64,000 nucleotides of DNA from positions 87,987 through 151,986 of the IMG/VR virus record IMGVR_UViG_3300025087_000036; one strand, written 5' to 3'. A model generated the notes under the pieces. That model saw only the letters and a program-made list of their open reading frames with translations. It ran no database searches and had not been told where the DNA came from. Source of the stretch: a virus. Numbering within the stretch: the stretch's first letter is position 1; each line of letters starts with the position of its first letter. Below, piece by piece: positions 49,195 to 58,293 of this stretch. A program made the position numbers and the translations under genes.

Positions 49195-50054
49195 AACATA
49201 CTGAATTGAAAAATTTGATCAAAGAGTGCTTGCTTGAATTCAAATCAGACATGGGAAAGCAATGTGTAATGTTGATGGGACTTCCGGCTTCTGGAAAGAG
49301 TAGTCTTATCAGTAGTGGAATTTTGGGTAAATATATTGCTGGGTTTAAATCATACAGTGTTAGCAATAGTGATGCACAAGTAAAGGCACTTCAATATCAA
49401 AAAGCAAAAGAACACTATGATTACATTGAAAAAAACGTAAAGACACAAAATGATTTTGATGAATTCACACGCTCAACAAGATATGATAACCCATACACAA
49501 AGAGTTCAATTGCACTACCGATAACTTGGGCTTGGTGGAAAGAAAACAAAGACAGTGGACTTAACACCTTTGTCAAGACATTTTTCAAACCATACTATTC
49601 TGTTTATTTTGATATCAGAGAATTAGCAATCAAAATGGAAAAAGATTTGTTTGACTTAAAGATAGTTAAGGCTGGAAATATACTGATCATTGACACAACA
49701 GGAACAAACGTAAAGAAAGCAGCAGAAAGATTCAAGAAAGCAAAACAAGAGGGATACACAACAACAGTTGTATATCTTAGTATTGATCCAGAGTTGTGTA
49801 TATCTAGAGACAATTTCAGGAAACTACATTCTGGCCGTGGAGTTGGAGAGAATGTCATTATGGGTTATGCTAAAGAATTGGCAAAATCTGTTCTGTCATA
49901 CAAGGCTAATGGGGAATCCGCAAATGGTTGGGTAGACAGGATAATAAAATTCAGATGGGTTGGGGGAGCTTCCCCAACAGATGGCAAATTTTCTCTTGTA
50001 TATGATATCAGATATGATGTAAAGAGAAAACTAGAGAAGAAAGGTAAGGTATAA
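49191..50054 (+). CDS. P-loop kinase, zeta-toxin-like, with shared leader
   Basis: 287 aa. Leader MKHTELKNLIKECLLEF, then Walker A GLPASGKSS (residues 30-38), Walker B-like ILIIDTTGTN, and lid region LSIDPELCISRDNFRKLHSGRGVGENVI, like the R-x4-R-x4-GR of zeta toxins and related nucleotide/sugar kinases. ATGA overlap with the preceding gene. The leader suggests delivery with the phage DNA; substrate unknown (UDP-sugar, nucleic-acid 5' end or protein). Confidence 0.78.
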   Translation: MKHTELKNLIKECLLEFKSDMGKQCVMLMGLPASGKSSLISSGILGKYIAGFKSYSVSNSDAQVKALQYQKAKEHYDYIEKNVKTQNDFDEFTRSTRYDNPYTKSSIALPITWAWWKENKDSGLNTFVKTFFKPYYSVYFDIRELAIKMEKDLFDLKIVKAGNILIIDTTGTNVKKAAERFKKAKQEGYTTTVVYLSIDPELCISRDNFRKLHSGRGVGENVIMGYAKELAKSVLSYKANGESANGWVDRIIKFRWVGGASPTDGKFSLVYDIRYDVKRKLEKKGKV

Positions 50055-50055
50055 A

Positions 50056-50307
50056 ATGGGAATATACAGTTCAAAGATGAGTTGTTGGGAGAGACAGAGA
50101 GCAAAATTGGCTCAAGATCATGCCGGGCCAGAAGTGATAGGTGAAACCCCTGGGTTGGCTCCTGTCGAACCAGAGGCAAAGGTGGAAGCAAAGCCCCAGC
50201 CAAAGGCAGAAGATTCAGCAGAGGGCAAGCTAGAGGCTTCTAATGAAGAGCTAGAGGTTGGAAAGCCAAAGAGGCCAACAAAAAAGGTGAAAACCACAGA
50301 AGTTTGA
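50056..50307 (+). CDS. Low-complexity protein, 83 aa
   Basis: MGIYSSKMSCWERQRAKLAQ then a P/E/K-rich disordered tail (VEPEAKVEAKPQPKAEDSAE). One base after the kinase stop, ribosome-binding site AAGGTATAAA. Probably a flexible linker or regulator; unknown. Confidence 0.6.
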   Translation: MGIYSSKMSCWERQRAKLAQDHAGPEVIGETPGLAPVEPEAKVEAKPQPKAEDSAEGKLEASNEELEVGKPKRPTKKVKTTEV

Positions 50308-50333
50308 CTAAAATTGACAGGTTGACAGGATTA

Positions 50334-50777
50334 TCAAGTGGGTAGATTTATTTTGCCAATAACTTTCTTTAGGCTTTTGGTTACATTTTTTGTGTTGTTA
50401 TTGATATCGTCTTCCCATATCCTGATTAATTGATAACCATACGCAATAGCAACTCTGTCTTTTATGGAATCATTCAGAATGTTTCTTTTTTGGACTCTGT
50501 TTATGGGGCCGTTTGGATATTTTTTGGGGTTACAATGCCAATAGTCTCCATCTATTTCAATGAGGATCTTTTTGGATGGTATTTGGAAGTCGTACACTTT
50601 GTATTTTTTGTGACCCCTGATTAAACTCACCCAAACAACGGCTTGCTTTTTGTAGTCAACCCCCAATTCAATGAGGATCTTTTCAAACCGTTTTTCTAGG
50701 CTATTTTGAGGACGTTTCCTAAGCAAAACCCTCACACCATAAGCATGAGGGTTCCGTTTTCTTTTGTAAGTCATCAC
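50334..50777 (-). CDS. Vsr-like endonuclease, minus strand, copy 1
   Basis: 147 aa. LEKRFEKILIELGVDYKKQ, YDFQIPSKKILIEIDGDYWHCNPKKYPNGPINRVQ, YQLIRIWEDDI: catalytic domain only, without the zinc finger of its upstream neighbour. ATGA overlap with that gene and close similarity show tandem duplication or a split long gene. Confidence 0.83.
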   Translation of the reverse strand: MMTYKRKRNPHAYGVRVLLRKRPQNSLEKRFEKILIELGVDYKKQAVVWVSLIRGHKKYKVYDFQIPSKKILIEIDGDYWHCNPKKYPNGPINRVQKRNILNDSIKDRVAIAYGYQLIRIWEDDINNNTKNVTKSLKKVIGKINLPT

Positions 50778-51595
50778 TTTATTTTCTCATACAAATCATC
50801 AAAAATAGCATTTGGTGTGTCTACTATATCTTGTTCCCAAAACCTGATTAATGTATATCCCCTTATCTTTGCCAACTTTTCTTTCAACGCATCGTTTATT
50901 ATATTTTCTGTTTGGGTTTTATTTATTGGTCCATCTTGGAAAATAGACGGATTGCAATGCCAATAATCACCATCAACTTCTATCAAAATATTCTTAGATG
51001 GAATACAAAAATCATAAATTCTAACCCCAAAAGTTCCATAAACCAATTGTTTCTGCTTTTCATACTTTACACCAAGCTTATCTAATATAAACTCAAATTT
51101 ATTTTCAAGCCCGCTATATTTTGGATTGCTTTTGTGGAAGTTTAGTATATTGTTTCTGGAAGCAATTAAAGCTTTTCCAGTTTTCTTTTTTCCCTTTGTT
51201 GTTTCTGATATCTTCTTAGATCTTTCTTCTGTGTTCATTCCAACAATGTATTTTAAAACCCTAGGATCTTCTTTGGTTAAACCTTTATTCCAAACCGTTC
51301 TAAGGCCACTTTTATATTGTTCCCTTCTGGTATCAGTTGAGTTTTGAACTGCCTTTGGATTGTGACCCCAATTGTTGTTCACCCTAGATGCATGGCCGCG
51401 AATATATTTGAGAAAGCCCTTGTTTGTCCATGGCAATTTTTCACCACAACCACAAGCGCAAATTGGATAGACCCCATCAAGGTTTACTTTAACATACACT
51501 TCGGACGAATGTATTTTGTGCGCCCTACCAACATGCCTACGAAGTGAATCGTATTTTTCAAATGTGCTTTCGCAAACCCAACATTTATGTTGCAT
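50774..51595 (-). CDS. Vsr-like homing endonuclease, minus strand, copy 2
   Basis: 273 aa. C2H2 finger CWVCESTFEKYDSLRRHVGRAH (split here by family pattern at residues 5-26), CACGCGEKLPW...YIRGH motif seen in phage homing nucleases, NUMOD-like helices, then YDFCIPSKNILIEVDGDYWH and LIRFWEQDI. Own late-type hairpin upstream. Confidence 0.85.
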   Translation of the reverse strand: MQHKCWVCESTFEKYDSLRRHVGRAHKIHSSEVYVKVNLDGVYPICACGCGEKLPWTNKGFLKYIRGHASRVNNNWGHNPKAVQNSTDTRREQYKSGLRTVWNKGLTKEDPRVLKYIVGMNTEERSKKISETTKGKKKTGKALIASRNNILNFHKSNPKYSGLENKFEFILDKLGVKYEKQKQLVYGTFGVRIYDFCIPSKNILIEVDGDYWHCNPSIFQDGPINKTQTENIINDALKEKLAKIRGYTLIRFWEQDIVDTPNAIFDDLYEKIK

Positions 51596-51603
51596 AAATT
51601 TAT

Positions 51604-51632
51604 CCTCCTACACATAATAAATATGCAGGAGG
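51604..51632 (-). promoter_or_regulatory. Hairpin with late-promoter element, hiding the endonuclease ribosome-binding site (minus strand)
   Basis: On the minus strand CCTCCTGCATA pairs with TGTGTAGGAGG (11 bp) around a loop with TATTTATT (51623-51616); the AGGAGG ribosome-binding site is in the stem. Its presence on the opposite strand shows the motif is directional. Confidence 0.68.
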
Positions 51633-51689
51633 ATTGTTAGAGTTACATTCGATTGTGCTTTTCTTCGTAACTCGTTGGAAACAAACAAT

Positions 51690-52184
51690 TTAAAAATTAA
51701 GCACTGCGTAGTCAAACCTTATCGTGATTGTTATTTCCGCTAGGTCTTCTGTACTATAATCCAATGATCCAAAGTTTCCGTTTGTTACCCAGGCTCCGTT
51801 CAAGGTCCATTGCTCAGCTATTTCCCCAGCAGGATCAAGCAAGTACAATGAAAGTTGTTTCTTGTAGTTAGAGGCATACGCCATTCTACCAGTTGAATGT
51901 TCTATACATGATCTTATCCAATCCATTACTCTTTGGGAAGTCGATGGACCAATGCAATCGATGAATGTAATATCCAATTGTTCCCAGATTGAACGACCAG
52001 CAACCCATGAACTAGTATTCATATATGGTATTTCTGTTTCGTTGACTGTGGCAGTCGGTCTATTGGCAGACTTTACCATCCAATAGTTTTCTCCGTCTGT
52101 GATTCCAGGTATGTCTAGGTAAAACCTATTCTGTCTTTTAGGCTCAGAACTAATTGGTACGGGTCTTAGCATTTCTATTGCCAT
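51690..52184 (-). CDS. 19: Tail tube protein (gp19-like), inverted
   Basis: 164 aa. NRFYLDIPGITDGENYWMVKSANRPTATVNETEIPYMN, then WEQLDITFIDCIGPSTSQRVMDWIRSC and LDPAGEIAEQWTLNGAWVTN: the gp19 pattern. It lies on the minus strand together with two endonuclease genes, while every other virion gene here is on +. Ribosome-binding site AAGGAGTTGATGCTTC. No clear late element directly upstream, though AT-rich sequence lies at 52210-52225. Confidence 0.92.
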   Translation of the reverse strand: MAIEMLRPVPISSEPKRQNRFYLDIPGITDGENYWMVKSANRPTATVNETEIPYMNTSSWVAGRSIWEQLDITFIDCIGPSTSQRVMDWIRSCIEHSTGRMAYASNYKKQLSLYLLDPAGEIAEQWTLNGAWVTNGNFGSLDYSTEDLAEITITIRFDYAVLNF

Positions 52185-52247
52185 GAAGCATCAACTCCTT
52201 AATGTTGGTTTCTCAATTAAATATGGCGCATTTTCTATGGTTCCCAT

Positions 52248-52255
52248 TATTTATA
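52248..52255 (+). promoter_or_regulatory. Candidate late-promoter element TATTTATA
   Basis: CCCATTATTTATATGAAAC, 18 bp before the tape-measure ATG at 52273 and its CAGGAGATACAC ribosome-binding site. It lies in the divergent gap with the tail tube gene. Confidence 0.5.
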
Positions 52256-52272
52256 TGAAACAGGAGATACAC

Positions 52273-54687
52273 ATGGACTTTGAAAATATTGGCAATCAAG
52301 ATGCGTTTGAAGAGTTGTCTAAGTCTTCGGATAAGATGAAGAAATCATCCCAGACATTCAAGAGTAGTGCTGGTATGTTCATGGCTGGGATACTTGCCTT
52401 TGATGCGATAACAAAAAGACATGCTCAAGGTATAAAATCCACCAAGCAAACCATAACAGACCAGCTAAAATTCTTTGTCAAGGAACCAATCAAAATCTTG
52501 TCTCTGTCTTCTGTCGCGGATTCTATTGCCCACTTGGGTAGTGAAATAGTTGGTGTAAAGGTTTTGCTTGGTAAGGAAATGGGTATAACCATTGACAGAC
52601 AGACCGGATTCTTAAGTGGTCTAATGAGGCAGCATGAACTTCTATCTGAATATGGGTTCACCCTAAACGATAACTATGAAGCATTCAAGGGACTGTATTC
52701 TGAATTCAGAAACATACAAACACCCTTCAACATCAAAGACCTAACCTCCACCACAGCCTTGATCGGTGATGTGTTTGATCTAAAGGGTAGCGATGCTTCC
52801 GAATTGGTTGGATCCCTTGTTATGTTCGGAAAAAAAGACGCCAAGGGAATAACTGATTGGTCAAACAGGTTGGTGGAATCTTCTGGGCAATACAACTTAA
52901 ACTACATTGAAGTCATGAAGCAAGTTTCTGGTATTGCCAAGTATATGTACAAATTCAACATATCATCCAAGGTTGGTATGAGCAACGTAAAAGACATGGC
53001 TATCTTTGCAGAGAGAGCCGGAGTTAACCTGGAAAAAGTTGTGGGGGCAACAGACAAGTATAGGAATTTCCAGGAAGCTATGCAAGCAACGGTGACGGCT
53101 TCTAGGTTTGGTATGAATATAGACATGAGAGCATTGATGGCGTCTGCTAGGGGTGGAGATTCCACAATGTTGTTGAAGCGTGTTCTTGATAAGATGCAAA
53201 GATACACTGATAAGAGTGGAAACATTTCTCAAATCGGAATAGACATTGCTGATAACTTGGCACCATTGGTTGGGCTAGATAGGGAAGAGTTGCTAAAGGC
53301 AACCAAGAGAATAGCTATGAACACTGGTATGTCTTCCCAAAAGTGGATTGACATGACAACATTAGCAAGAGAAAACAGGGACTACCTAAACCAAATAAAG
53401 GTTTCGTTGAGTAATCTCTTAGCAACAACCATCAACTCACTAGCTGAAAAAGCATTTCCAGCAATTCAAAAAGGTGTTGGGTTCATAACTAAATTGTTGT
53501 CTGGTTTTAAGCAACCCCTTAAGGAATTTTCAACAGCAATATTTGATATTGTTTCTCCTTTGGTGCAAGGTATATGGTGGGCAGTAGCACCAATCGTAAG
53601 TCTGTTGGGGAAACTTGTTGGTTGGGCAATGAAAAACGAAACACTGGTGAAGACCTTAACCGGGGCTGCAATTGCTTGGTTTGTATTTGATAAAGCCTGG
53701 AAAGTAAAACAATTCGTTGCTGGAAAACTTAATGTCTATAAGCATGGTTTGGCTGGAGCATCTAATCTTGGGCCAGATGGTTTTTCCATGTGGAAGCAAA
53801 AACAACTAGGGAAGGTAAGTAGGGGAGGAAGGGTATCAAGACTTTTCTCTACCTTTAGTGGAAAAGAAATACACCAAGTTAGAGATCCAGCAACCGGAAG
53901 ACTAACAAATCGTGCCCAAATAGTTAACCCAAATGTAGCAAGATCAACAAGACAACCAAGGGTACCTGGACAAGCAAGTAGGACAATGGGTGCATCGCAA
54001 ATGAGAGATCCTGCTACTGGAAGATTCACAAACCAAGGGGCTTTCAATTCAAAGATGATGGCAGCACAAGCCAAACAATGGTTAGCAGGAGCAGCAGCAA
54101 TGTTGATCTTAGCTGGTGCTGTGTGGATAATGAGTGATGCTCTAAGTAAACTAAAGAAAGCTAATGTTGGATGGAAAGAACTTGGTATTATGACCGCTGG
54201 AATTGCAGGGCTTGGTGCTATAGCTGCATTGTTAAGTACAATATCCCCAGCAATCCTTGGTGGGTCAATCGCAATTGGTGTTATGTCTGGAGCCATGTGG
54301 TTGCTTGGTTCGGCAATGACAAAGTTTGTTCCCATAGGGGAAGTGTTTAACAAGTCTCTTGAGAACATAGGCAACTTAGCAACCATCCTATCTGAATCAA
54401 ACCCATTCAAGATTGGTGCTAGTATGTTTGCAATGGCCGGCGGATATGGTGCCATGGTTGCAACAGGGGGGATTTTTAACTCAACCCCAGCTTCACCAAA
54501 GACACAGCACATGGATCTTTCGACCAACGAATTAACCAACGCCATAAGGGGTTTGACTGTAGTAATGAACAAACAAATGGAATACATTCCCGTTGAATTG
54601 AAAACAGAAGTAAAATTGGATGGGGATGTTTTGGTGGATAAAATTTCAAAGAGGGTTATCAAATTGATCCCATCTGCAAGGAGATAA
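52273..54687 (+). CDS. Tape measure-like tail protein
   Basis: 804 aa from ATG 52273. Helical N-terminal half; hydrophobic segments near 420-480 (FDIVSPLVQGIWWAVAPIVS, TGAAIAWFVF) and 590-690 (AGAAAMLILAGAVWIMS, GIMTAGIAGLGAIAALLS). Two copies of RDPATGR-[LF]-TN in the linker, a motif seen in other phage tail proteins. T4 gp29 is similar in position but sequence identity is not evident. Sets tail length and may be ejected through the membrane. Confidence 0.8.
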   Translation: MDFENIGNQDAFEELSKSSDKMKKSSQTFKSSAGMFMAGILAFDAITKRHAQGIKSTKQTITDQLKFFVKEPIKILSLSSVADSIAHLGSEIVGVKVLLGKEMGITIDRQTGFLSGLMRQHELLSEYGFTLNDNYEAFKGLYSEFRNIQTPFNIKDLTSTTALIGDVFDLKGSDASELVGSLVMFGKKDAKGITDWSNRLVESSGQYNLNYIEVMKQVSGIAKYMYKFNISSKVGMSNVKDMAIFAERAGVNLEKVVGATDKYRNFQEAMQATVTASRFGMNIDMRALMASARGGDSTMLLKRVLDKMQRYTDKSGNISQIGIDIADNLAPLVGLDREELLKATKRIAMNTGMSSQKWIDMTTLARENRDYLNQIKVSLSNLLATTINSLAEKAFPAIQKGVGFITKLLSGFKQPLKEFSTAIFDIVSPLVQGIWWAVAPIVSLLGKLVGWAMKNETLVKTLTGAAIAWFVFDKAWKVKQFVAGKLNVYKHGLAGASNLGPDGFSMWKQKQLGKVSRGGRVSRLFSTFSGKEIHQVRDPATGRLTNRAQIVNPNVARSTRQPRVPGQASRTMGASQMRDPATGRFTNQGAFNSKMMAAQAKQWLAGAAAMLILAGAVWIMSDALSKLKKANVGWKELGIMTAGIAGLGAIAALLSTISPAILGGSIAIGVMSGAMWLLGSAMTKFVPIGEVFNKSLENIGNLATILSESNPFKIGASMFAMAGGYGAMVATGGIFNSTPASPKTQHMDLSTNELTNAIRGLTVVMNKQMEYIPVELKTEVKLDGDVLVDKISKRVIKLIPSARR

Positions 54688-56211
54688 ATGATGTCTGATC
54701 GCAAAATTGATGATAGCTTGCTAGGTGGAAGACACCCTATTGTTGACACTTATGATGAAAATACAAGTTTGATTGGGGAAATTTTCGAGGTTGTTGACAG
54801 ATATGTTAACGAAAGTACCATTGTGGAAAGATCGGCAATAGCTTATGAAGCTTTGTCAACCATGTTCAAACAATATGACACAATTTGGGAGCGAATTGGA
54901 ACAGAAGATGAGAGAAAAAAGAAGCTTGAGGAAAACAAGTCCAACAACAAACCCCAATTGTTACCATCGGTTGATGATCTTGGTGATGCCATAGGAAACG
55001 TACTTGGGAGTCTATCCCTTTCTAGCTTTGGAATTGACAACATTGTGGAAGATACGGTTGCACTTATCCAGAATCCAACCGAAACCTTGGGTAACTTTTT
55101 GAATGAGGCAAAAGATTCTGCGGTGGAAGCTTCTATCCAACAGCTTCAAGCTTTGATGGCTAGAACGGTTGGACCGTTTGAAGAGATACCAGCAAGCATG
55201 ATGATCGATTCCATAAGGAGAGCATCGGTTGTAACCAACACCCAGACAGCAATAGAGCATTCGATGTTAGCAAAATTGCATCAATTGAAAGGCAACAGAC
55301 TATCCAAGGAACAGTCGTTTTTGGGAACAAACTTACTTGATACATCAAAGATATTTGGTAATGTTGAAAGTTTCTTTTCTGATATTGGTTCACTTGACCC
55401 ATCAAGTCAACTCAAAAAAGCCTTAACAAACCAAGGTGGAAACGGAACAATCAAATTCCCAATCCCAACTGGACCGATTAAACTACCAATCATACCAAAA
55501 TTTGGACCCAGCTTTGGTGGAACATACGGGAACAAATATTTACCAAATAGGTTTGGGGGTCCAGAGTACAAACCCTCTGATTTAGAGGCACCTGGGTTTG
55601 ATTTCAAAATTATGAACCTAGCCAATGGAAAAACTATGAGTTTCCCGGCATACATTGAAAGCATCAACGAAGAAGATTCTGCTTCCTGGAATAGTATCTC
55701 CCTAATAAACAGAAGTGAGGACATATACACATACCAAAGGGCAGAGAGAACCTTCACCATGGATTTCATGTTATTTGCAGACGGGGGAGACATTCCAGTT
55801 GTTGGAGACTTTGGACCGAATTCTGGAAAGGGCTTACTAGAAGAGTTGGGAACAAACCCAATGAGAAACAAACTAACGGGTCCGAATGGGGAACAGTATC
55901 CATTGCTAACAAAGAGTGAAGTGGCAAAAAGAAAGAACTTCTTACACCAATGCCAAAGACCAAAATATTCTTACGGGAAATACCAATCAGCACCATATTG
56001 CAGGCTATGGGTTGGTTCAATGTTCAGGGGAATCTATTGCATAATAGAGTCCACAAACTTTTCCTATGATCCATTGATTTGGGATTTGAATGACAACGAT
56101 ATCGTGCCTATGATTATGAAGATAACCTTGAATGGTAAACTATTACATGGAGCTTCATTGTCCGCAGACAGCGAAGACTTCTACAACTTTGACAAAGATA
56201 GTGTGAGTTAA
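54688..56211 (+). CDS. Baseplate protein, gp48/gp54-type tube-initiation domain
   Basis: 507 aa. N-terminal 300 residues helical and unique; C-terminal FPAYIESINEEDSASWNSISLINRSEDIYTYQRAERTFTMDFMLFA and YCRLWVGSMFRGIYCIIESTNFSYDPLIWDLN are the tube-like fold of baseplate tube cap proteins, on which the gp19 tube grows. An alternative ATG is at 54691. Confidence 0.78.
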   Translation: MMSDRKIDDSLLGGRHPIVDTYDENTSLIGEIFEVVDRYVNESTIVERSAIAYEALSTMFKQYDTIWERIGTEDERKKKLEENKSNNKPQLLPSVDDLGDAIGNVLGSLSLSSFGIDNIVEDTVALIQNPTETLGNFLNEAKDSAVEASIQQLQALMARTVGPFEEIPASMMIDSIRRASVVTNTQTAIEHSMLAKLHQLKGNRLSKEQSFLGTNLLDTSKIFGNVESFFSDIGSLDPSSQLKKALTNQGGNGTIKFPIPTGPIKLPIIPKFGPSFGGTYGNKYLPNRFGGPEYKPSDLEAPGFDFKIMNLANGKTMSFPAYIESINEEDSASWNSISLINRSEDIYTYQRAERTFTMDFMLFADGGDIPVVGDFGPNSGKGLLEELGTNPMRNKLTGPNGEQYPLLTKSEVAKRKNFLHQCQRPKYSYGKYQSAPYCRLWVGSMFRGIYCIIESTNFSYDPLIWDLNDNDIVPMIMKITLNGKLLHGASLSADSEDFYNFDKDSVS

Positions 56212-56213
56212 GC

Positions 56214-56513
56214 ATGGCTGTTGTTAACAGATACAGGGAAATATTCAACCTGAAAAAAAGTAAGGATAATGTTCCCCCACCAAACACCCCACCTTACAAA
56301 ATATTGGATCGGGAAACAGATGTGTTTCTTACATACAATAGTGCGGATAGGCTTGACTTGATATCCAATAGAGTATATGGCTCACCAAACTACTGGTGGG
56401 TAATCTTAGCTGCCAATAATTACCACATAGAGTTTGATATAGAAGCCGGGGAAGTAATACGAGTTCCCTATCCACTTGCAGATGTCTTGAATGAAATAAG
56501 GAACCAGGTGTAG
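56214..56513 (+). CDS. 53: Baseplate wedge protein (gp53-like)
   Basis: 99 aa. DVFLTYNSADRLDLISNRVYGSPNYWWVILAANNYHIEFDIEAGEVIRVP is the gp53/LysM-like baseplate wedge domain. T4 gp53 is longer, so this is a minimal version. Two bases after the preceding stop. Confidence 0.82.
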   Translation: MAVVNRYREIFNLKKSKDNVPPPNTPPYKILDRETDVFLTYNSADRLDLISNRVYGSPNYWWVILAANNYHIEFDIEAGEVIRVPYPLADVLNEIRNQV

Positions 56514-56514
56514 T

Positions 56515-58281
56515 GTGTCATACTCAAATCTAGTTCCCTTTGCTGTACTAACAAAAATAAGTAGGTCCACCCACAAAGACATTGTTATCGGCGGTAGCAA
56601 CTCGAACATTTTTGTGAGAAACCCTGTTTCGTTTTATGGGTTGAACAAAGTCACGATCAATAACAAGGGATCATATGTTGAAGCAGTCGCCAGCATAACC
56701 CTATCCCAGGACTTAGTAATAGAAGCAGATGATGATTCTAGTCTGTTGAATAGACTGTTGATGTTCTCTGAAAAATTTAAGCTGGAATATGGTTGGGCTG
56801 GTGACGGTGGAGAGAGCAAATATTTCAAAGGAACTCTGTCTGATTTGATGTTGGCTGGAAGACCATCTTTAACTTATGCTAGTGACACGAGAACCTTTGG
56901 TCTTGAACTACAATTGATATCCACAAACTCTTTGTTGCTAGATGACATAAAGGTTGGGGCAATTAAGACACTGGCAGAAAATGCAATGAACGTAAGCACA
57001 ACTAATACTGACTATGACCCTACCGACTATTATGTTCGTGGTGAAGGTGATAACATGAAGGTTTCATCTGGTATACCTGGGGCACAATATTGCAATTCGG
57101 ATGGAGTTTGGTTACACCCCCAATCTTTGGCTAACACCATTAAGATTTTGCTAGAGGCATCGAAGACTTTGGTGAGGAACATAAAAAGTGGTGTCTTGAA
57201 AGACGGCATAAACCCAGACCAAATGACCAGTAGAACGGAACAAAAGTTTGCCAGGATTAAAGTCGTCAATGGTTTGAATGGGCAGAGTAATGTTATCGAG
57301 AGTGAGGAAGCACAACCAACCACAAATGAAATAGCTCTTTCAAGTAGAATGTTGTTTGTGGATGAAACAGATATCCCAAGTTCAGATGACATAAGGTTGA
57401 TTTGCTTTGATATTGTGCTGCAAGATGGGTCCACAACAAATGGAACAGAATTGGCAAGAGATTTTTCCCAGGGTGCAATGCAGAACACAGAAACATTGAA
57501 CAAACTTTGGAATGTTGAAGAGTATGCTAACACTAGTGTATTGCAGATGATTGACAGTATGCTTTCTGAAAATGGTTTCACAATTTGGCAAACTCCAGAT
57601 GTGGTCAACAAAGAAGGAAAGATGAAGTGGACGATCCTTCAATCCAGTTTCAACAACATTGGGGAATATACCTCATACGAATTTCCTAGCATCCTAAACA
57701 CCATGCAAGAGACTCAAGTTGCGAGTTCATTCAAAAGCATATTCAACAAAAACGCAAGTTTTGATATACATTCAAACAACAATGTGATAATATCAATCGA
57801 CGCCGGCATTGACTCTGGTGAGTTTACCATCTACAATGCTATATCAGCAGATAAGATGGCTGGAAAAGATGGAACAGAAATGTCAATGTCAACCCCAGCC
57901 TTGATAAACAACATAAAATCCATGTATCAATTCATTGCCCAAGAGGCAAAAGAAATTGGAATGGTTATCTTGGGAACCCCGTCTGTAAGTTTATTTGATG
58001 ACATAGATTTGAACTTGGGTGGAATGTTGTGGAGTGGAAAATACAAGGTCATTGAGTTCACACATGAGATTGATGAGAATGTGTTTACAACTGCGATGAA
58101 GTTGATCCAAACGAAGACGTTTGTTGATGGTAGTAGGGCTGCAACGAGTGATCAAAATGTCACGAATGATGTTCCAGATGAGTTGGTTGTGCCTAGCTTC
58201 AATTGGAGAGAAATGGTATTCCCATCAAGCGAACACAAAACAAATGTAAATGATGCTATTGGCACTGGTGGATTTGGATAG
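56515..58281 (+). CDS. Baseplate hub-like protein, 588 aa
   Basis: GTG start. N-terminal SITLSQDLVIEADDDSSLLNRLLMFSEKFKLEYGW and later VSLFDDIDLNLGGMLWSGKYKVIEFTHEIDENVFTTAMKLIQTKTF follow the pattern of hub proteins with two tube-like domains (T4 gp27 and phage D proteins). Middle region unassigned. Identification by fold pattern and location. Confidence 0.68.
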   Translation: MSYSNLVPFAVLTKISRSTHKDIVIGGSNSNIFVRNPVSFYGLNKVTINNKGSYVEAVASITLSQDLVIEADDDSSLLNRLLMFSEKFKLEYGWAGDGGESKYFKGTLSDLMLAGRPSLTYASDTRTFGLELQLISTNSLLLDDIKVGAIKTLAENAMNVSTTNTDYDPTDYYVRGEGDNMKVSSGIPGAQYCNSDGVWLHPQSLANTIKILLEASKTLVRNIKSGVLKDGINPDQMTSRTEQKFARIKVVNGLNGQSNVIESEEAQPTTNEIALSSRMLFVDETDIPSSDDIRLICFDIVLQDGSTTNGTELARDFSQGAMQNTETLNKLWNVEEYANTSVLQMIDSMLSENGFTIWQTPDVVNKEGKMKWTILQSSFNNIGEYTSYEFPSILNTMQETQVASSFKSIFNKNASFDIHSNNNVIISIDAGIDSGEFTIYNAISADKMAGKDGTEMSMSTPALINNIKSMYQFIAQEAKEIGMVILGTPSVSLFDDIDLNLGGMLWSGKYKVIEFTHEIDENVFTTAMKLIQTKTFVDGSRAATSDQNVTNDVPDELVVPSFNWREMVFPSSEHKTNVNDAIGTGGFG

Positions 58282-58293
58282 GAGTAACAAACA

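Noticed and set aside
13736-54749. Long minus-strand frames over virion genes (for example 53736-54749, 45883-46545)
   Set aside because: They shadow clear structural genes and encode no recognisable motifs.
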